Shown one piece after another: positions 62,164-64,000 of a stretch of 64,000 nt of DNA (positions within the stretch are counted from its first letter, which is position 1; each line of letters starts with the position of its first letter). The stretch covers positions 434,001-498,000 of the forward strand of contig NZ_CP109171.1 in the NCBI RefSeq assembly GCF_036246005.1. The letters run 5' to 3'. A program made the position numbers and the translations under genes. The notes beneath the pieces were generated by a model that made no database searches, was not told the origin of the DNA, and saw nothing but the letters and a program-made list of their open reading frames with translations. The stretch is from Streptomyces sp. NBC_01723. Its GTDB lineage: Bacteria; Actinomycetota; Actinomycetes; Streptomycetales; Streptomycetaceae.

Positions 62164-64000
62164 TCAGGTCCCCGTGGGCGCCGCCCGTTCCAGTCTGACG
62201 AGGACGGCCTTGGAGGTGGGCTGGTTGCTGATGTCGGCCACGCTGTCCAGTGGGACGAGGACCTGGGTCTCCGGGTAGTACGCGGCGGCGGAGCCGCGTG
62301 CCGTCGGGTACGGGACCACCTCGAACCCCTCGGCGCGGCGCTCGGCGTCGTCGTGCCAGACGCTCACCAGGTCGACCCGGTCCTTCTCGGCCAGACCGAG
62401 GGCGGTCAGGTCCGCCGGGTTGACGAGCACCACGCGGCGGCTGCCGTGAATGCCCCGGTAGCGGTCGTTGGGCGTGTAGGGGACGGTGTTCCACTGGTCG
62501 TGGGAGCGCAGGGTCTGCAGCAGCAGGTGGCCCTCGGGGACGTACGGCATCTGGCAGGCGTTGACGGTGAAGCGTGCCTTGCCGGTGCCGGTACGGAACA
62601 CGCCCTCGTTGACCGGGTTCGGCAGCCTGATGCCGCCGGGGCGCGCCACGCGCCGGTTGAAGTCGTGCAGGCCCGGCACGATCCGGGAGATCCGGTCGCG
62701 GACGGCGCCGTAGTCGGCCTCGAACTCCTCCCACGGCAGGCCGGCGCGGCCGTCCTCGAGGGTGCGGCGGGCGAGCCGGCACAGGATGGCGACCTCGCTG
62801 AGCAGCAGCGGGGACGCGGGCTTCAGCCGTCCCCGGGAGGTGTGCACCTCGCTCATCGAGTTCTCCACGGTGACGAACTGCTCGCCGCCGGCCTGGTGGT
62901 CGCGTTCGGTGCGGCCGAGGGTCGGCAGGATGAGCGCGGTGTCGCCGCAGACCGCGTGGGACCGGTTGAGCTTGGTGGAGATGTGGGCGGTCAGGCGGCA
63001 GCGCCGCATCGCGTCCTCGGTGACCGCGCTGTCCGGGGCGGCGCGGACGAAGTTGCCGGCGACGCCCAGGAAGACCTTGACGCGGCCCTCGCGCATCGCC
63101 CTGATGGTGTTCACCGAGTCCAGGCCGTGGGCGCGCGGCGGATCGAAGCCGAACTCGTCGCGCAGGGCGTCGAGGAAGGAGTCGGGCATCTGCTCCCAGA
63201 TGCCCATGGTGCGGTCGCCCTGGACGTTGCTGTGACCGCGCACCGGGCAGGCGCCGGCTCCGGCCCGGCCGAGGTTGCCGCGCAGCAGCAGGAAATTGAC
63301 GATCTCCCGGATGGTGGGAACGCCGTGCTTGTGCTGGGTGACGCCCATCGCCCAGCAGACGACGACCCGTTCGCTGCGCAGGACGTCGTCGCGGACGTCC
63401 TCGATCTCGCCGCGGGTCAGCCCGGTCGCGGTGAGCACGTCCGCCCAGGAGACGCCGCGCGCGTGCTCGGCGAACTCCTCGAAGCCGCTGGTGCTGTCGC
63501 GGATGAAGTCGTGGTCGAGGACTTCGCCCGGGCGGGCGTCCTCGGCCTCCAGGAGCAGCCGGTTCAGCGCCTGGAAGAGGGCCAGGTCGCCGCCGGCGCG
63601 GATGTGGAGGAAGCGGTCGGCGATCTGTACGCCGCGTCCGATCACGCCGCTGGCCTTCTGCGGGTTCTTGAACCGCATCAGTCCGGCCTCGGGCAGCGGG
63701 TTCACGGCGACGACGCGGGCGCCGTTGCGCTTCGCCTCCTCCAGCGCGGACAACTGCCGTGGGTGGTTGGTTCCGGGGTTCTGCCCCACCAGGAAGATCA
63801 GATCGGCGTGGTGGAGGTCCTGGAGGCTGACCGTGCCCTTGCCGGTGCCGAGGGTCTCGTGCAGGGCGAAGCCGCTGGACTCGTGGCACATGTTGGAGCA
63901 GTCGGGCAGGTTGTTGGTGCCGAAGGCGCGGGCGAACAGCTGGAGGACGAAGGCGGCTTCGTTGCTGACCCGGCCCGAGGTGTAGAAGACCGCCTCGTCG
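62164..64000 (-). CDS. YdeP/FdhF-like molybdopterin oxidoreductase (5' partial)
   Basis: At least 612 residues of a formate-dehydrogenase-like molybdopterin enzyme; the N-terminus lies beyond the window. The frame continues upstream of the internal Met (SGRVSNEAAFVLQLFARAFG, CSNMCHESSG). Molybdopterin-binding motifs are seen (HHADLIFLVGQNPGTNHPRQ, CPVRGHSNVQGDRTMG, late LRSHDQWNTVPY and ADISNQPTSKAVLVRLE). It resembles the YdeP family, linked to acid resistance in E. coli, whose members lack the usual N-terminal iron-sulfur cluster; that part is not visible here. Electron partner unknown. Confidence 0.88.
   Translation of the reverse strand, partial: DEAVFYTSGRVSNEAAFVLQLFARAFGTNNLPDCSNMCHESSGFALHETLGTGKGTVSLQDLHHADLIFLVGQNPGTNHPRQLSALEEAKRNGARVVAVNPLPEAGLMRFKNPQKASGVIGRGVQIADRFLHIRAGGDLALFQALNRLLLEAEDARPGEVLDHDFIRDSTSGFEEFAEHARGVSWADVLTATGLTRGEIEDVRDDVLRSERVVVCWAMGVTQHKHGVPTIREIVNFLLLRGNLGRAGAGACPVRGHSNVQGDRTMGIWEQMPDSFLDALRDEFGFDPPRAHGLDSVNTIRAMREGRVKVFLGVAGNFVRAAPDSAVTEDAMRRCRLTAHISTKLNRSHAVCGDTALILPTLGRTERDHQAGGEQFVTVENSMSEVHTSRGRLKPASPLLLSEVAILCRLARRTLEDGRAGLPWEEFEADYGAVRDRISRIVPGLHDFNRRVARPGGIRLPNPVNEGVFRTGTGKARFTVNACQMPYVPEGHLLLQTLRSHDQWNTVPYTPNDRYRGIHGSRRVVLVNPADLTALGLAEKDRVDLVSVWHDDAERRAEGFEVVPYPTARGSAAAYYPETQVLVPLDSVADISNQPTSKAVLVRLERAAPTGT

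Noticed and set aside
60424..64000. A plus-strand frame stays open for over 3.5 kb to the window end.
   Set aside because: Only the first about 138 residues look like protein; the rest is antisense to the MFS and molybdo-oxidoreductase genes and has shadow-frame composition.

Overview
The window is high-GC actinobacterial DNA. Strongly C/G-ending codons, frequent GTG and TTG starts, ATGA/GTGA gene overlaps, Tat and lipoprotein signal peptides, and the mix of families (STAS/SpoIIE signalling, WYL, ROK, IclR and LacI regulators, GH64/GH89 enzymes, an FGE plus sulfatase pair) all point to Streptomyces or a close relative. I see no rRNA, tRNA, CRISPR array, integrase or transposase. The density of transport/catabolism islands and decayed gene fragments suggests an accessory, arm-like region. 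All assignments come from reading the sequence; no database search was run.

Layout. 1-1.1 kb: DoxX end, a tiny membrane protein and a STAS anti-sigma-factor antagonist. 1.2-4.3 kb: secreted GH89 alpha-N-acetylglucosaminidase and a secreted glycerophosphodiesterase (copy A). 4.3-7.3 kb: FAD/4Fe-4S 2-hydroxyacid dehydrogenase. 7.4-17.8 kb: a catabolic island with RidA, a glucarate-dehydratase-subgroup enolase, a creatininase-like amidohydrolase, a ROK protein, a five-gene Opp/Dpp ABC transporter, a divergent IclR regulator and a serine hydrolase. 17.8-19.4 kb: NUDIX hydrolase followed by remnants of three broken genes. 19.4-26.8 kb: beta-glucan island with GH64 endo-1,3-beta-glucanase, GH1 beta-glucosidase, a sugar ABC transporter and a LacI regulator with clear operator boxes. 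26.8-30.9 kb: small genes, including an inositol-phosphatase-like protein lacking canonical metal ligands and glycerophosphodiesterase copy B, nearly identical in DNA to copy A. 31-41.7 kb: hexarate island with a second Opp transporter plus TSUP permease on one strand and, divergently, two 2-hydroxyacid dehydrogenases, glucarate dehydratase and KdgD. 41.7-49.7 kb: an operon of ROK regulator, sulfonate-type ABC transporter, sulfatase and formylglycine-generating enzyme, divergent from a secreted GH43-like protein. 49.7-53.5 kb: SpoIIE-type phosphatase, CBS-BON protein and TetR. 53.5-55.8 kb: a divergent LysR/dialkylglycine-decarboxylase pair. 55.9-64 kb: MMPL transporter, MerR and PP2C remnants, winged-helix protein, VOC protein, 3'-truncated WYL regulator, MFS exporter and a partial YdeP-like molybdo-oxidoreductase.

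How the genes fit together. Four self-contained uptake-and-breakdown modules each have a transporter, enzymes and usually a regulator. Two pair an Opp-type transporter with a GlucD-subgroup enolase, and their transporter operons have the same promoter form (TTGACS, 17 bp, TAGCTT). The sulfatase module includes its own maturation enzyme. The beta-glucan module has a secreted endo-glucanase, an oligosaccharide importer and a cytoplasmic beta-glucosidase under LacI-type operators. Several regulator genes (TetR, MerR, WYL) survive only as fragments, so parts of the region have been rearranged.
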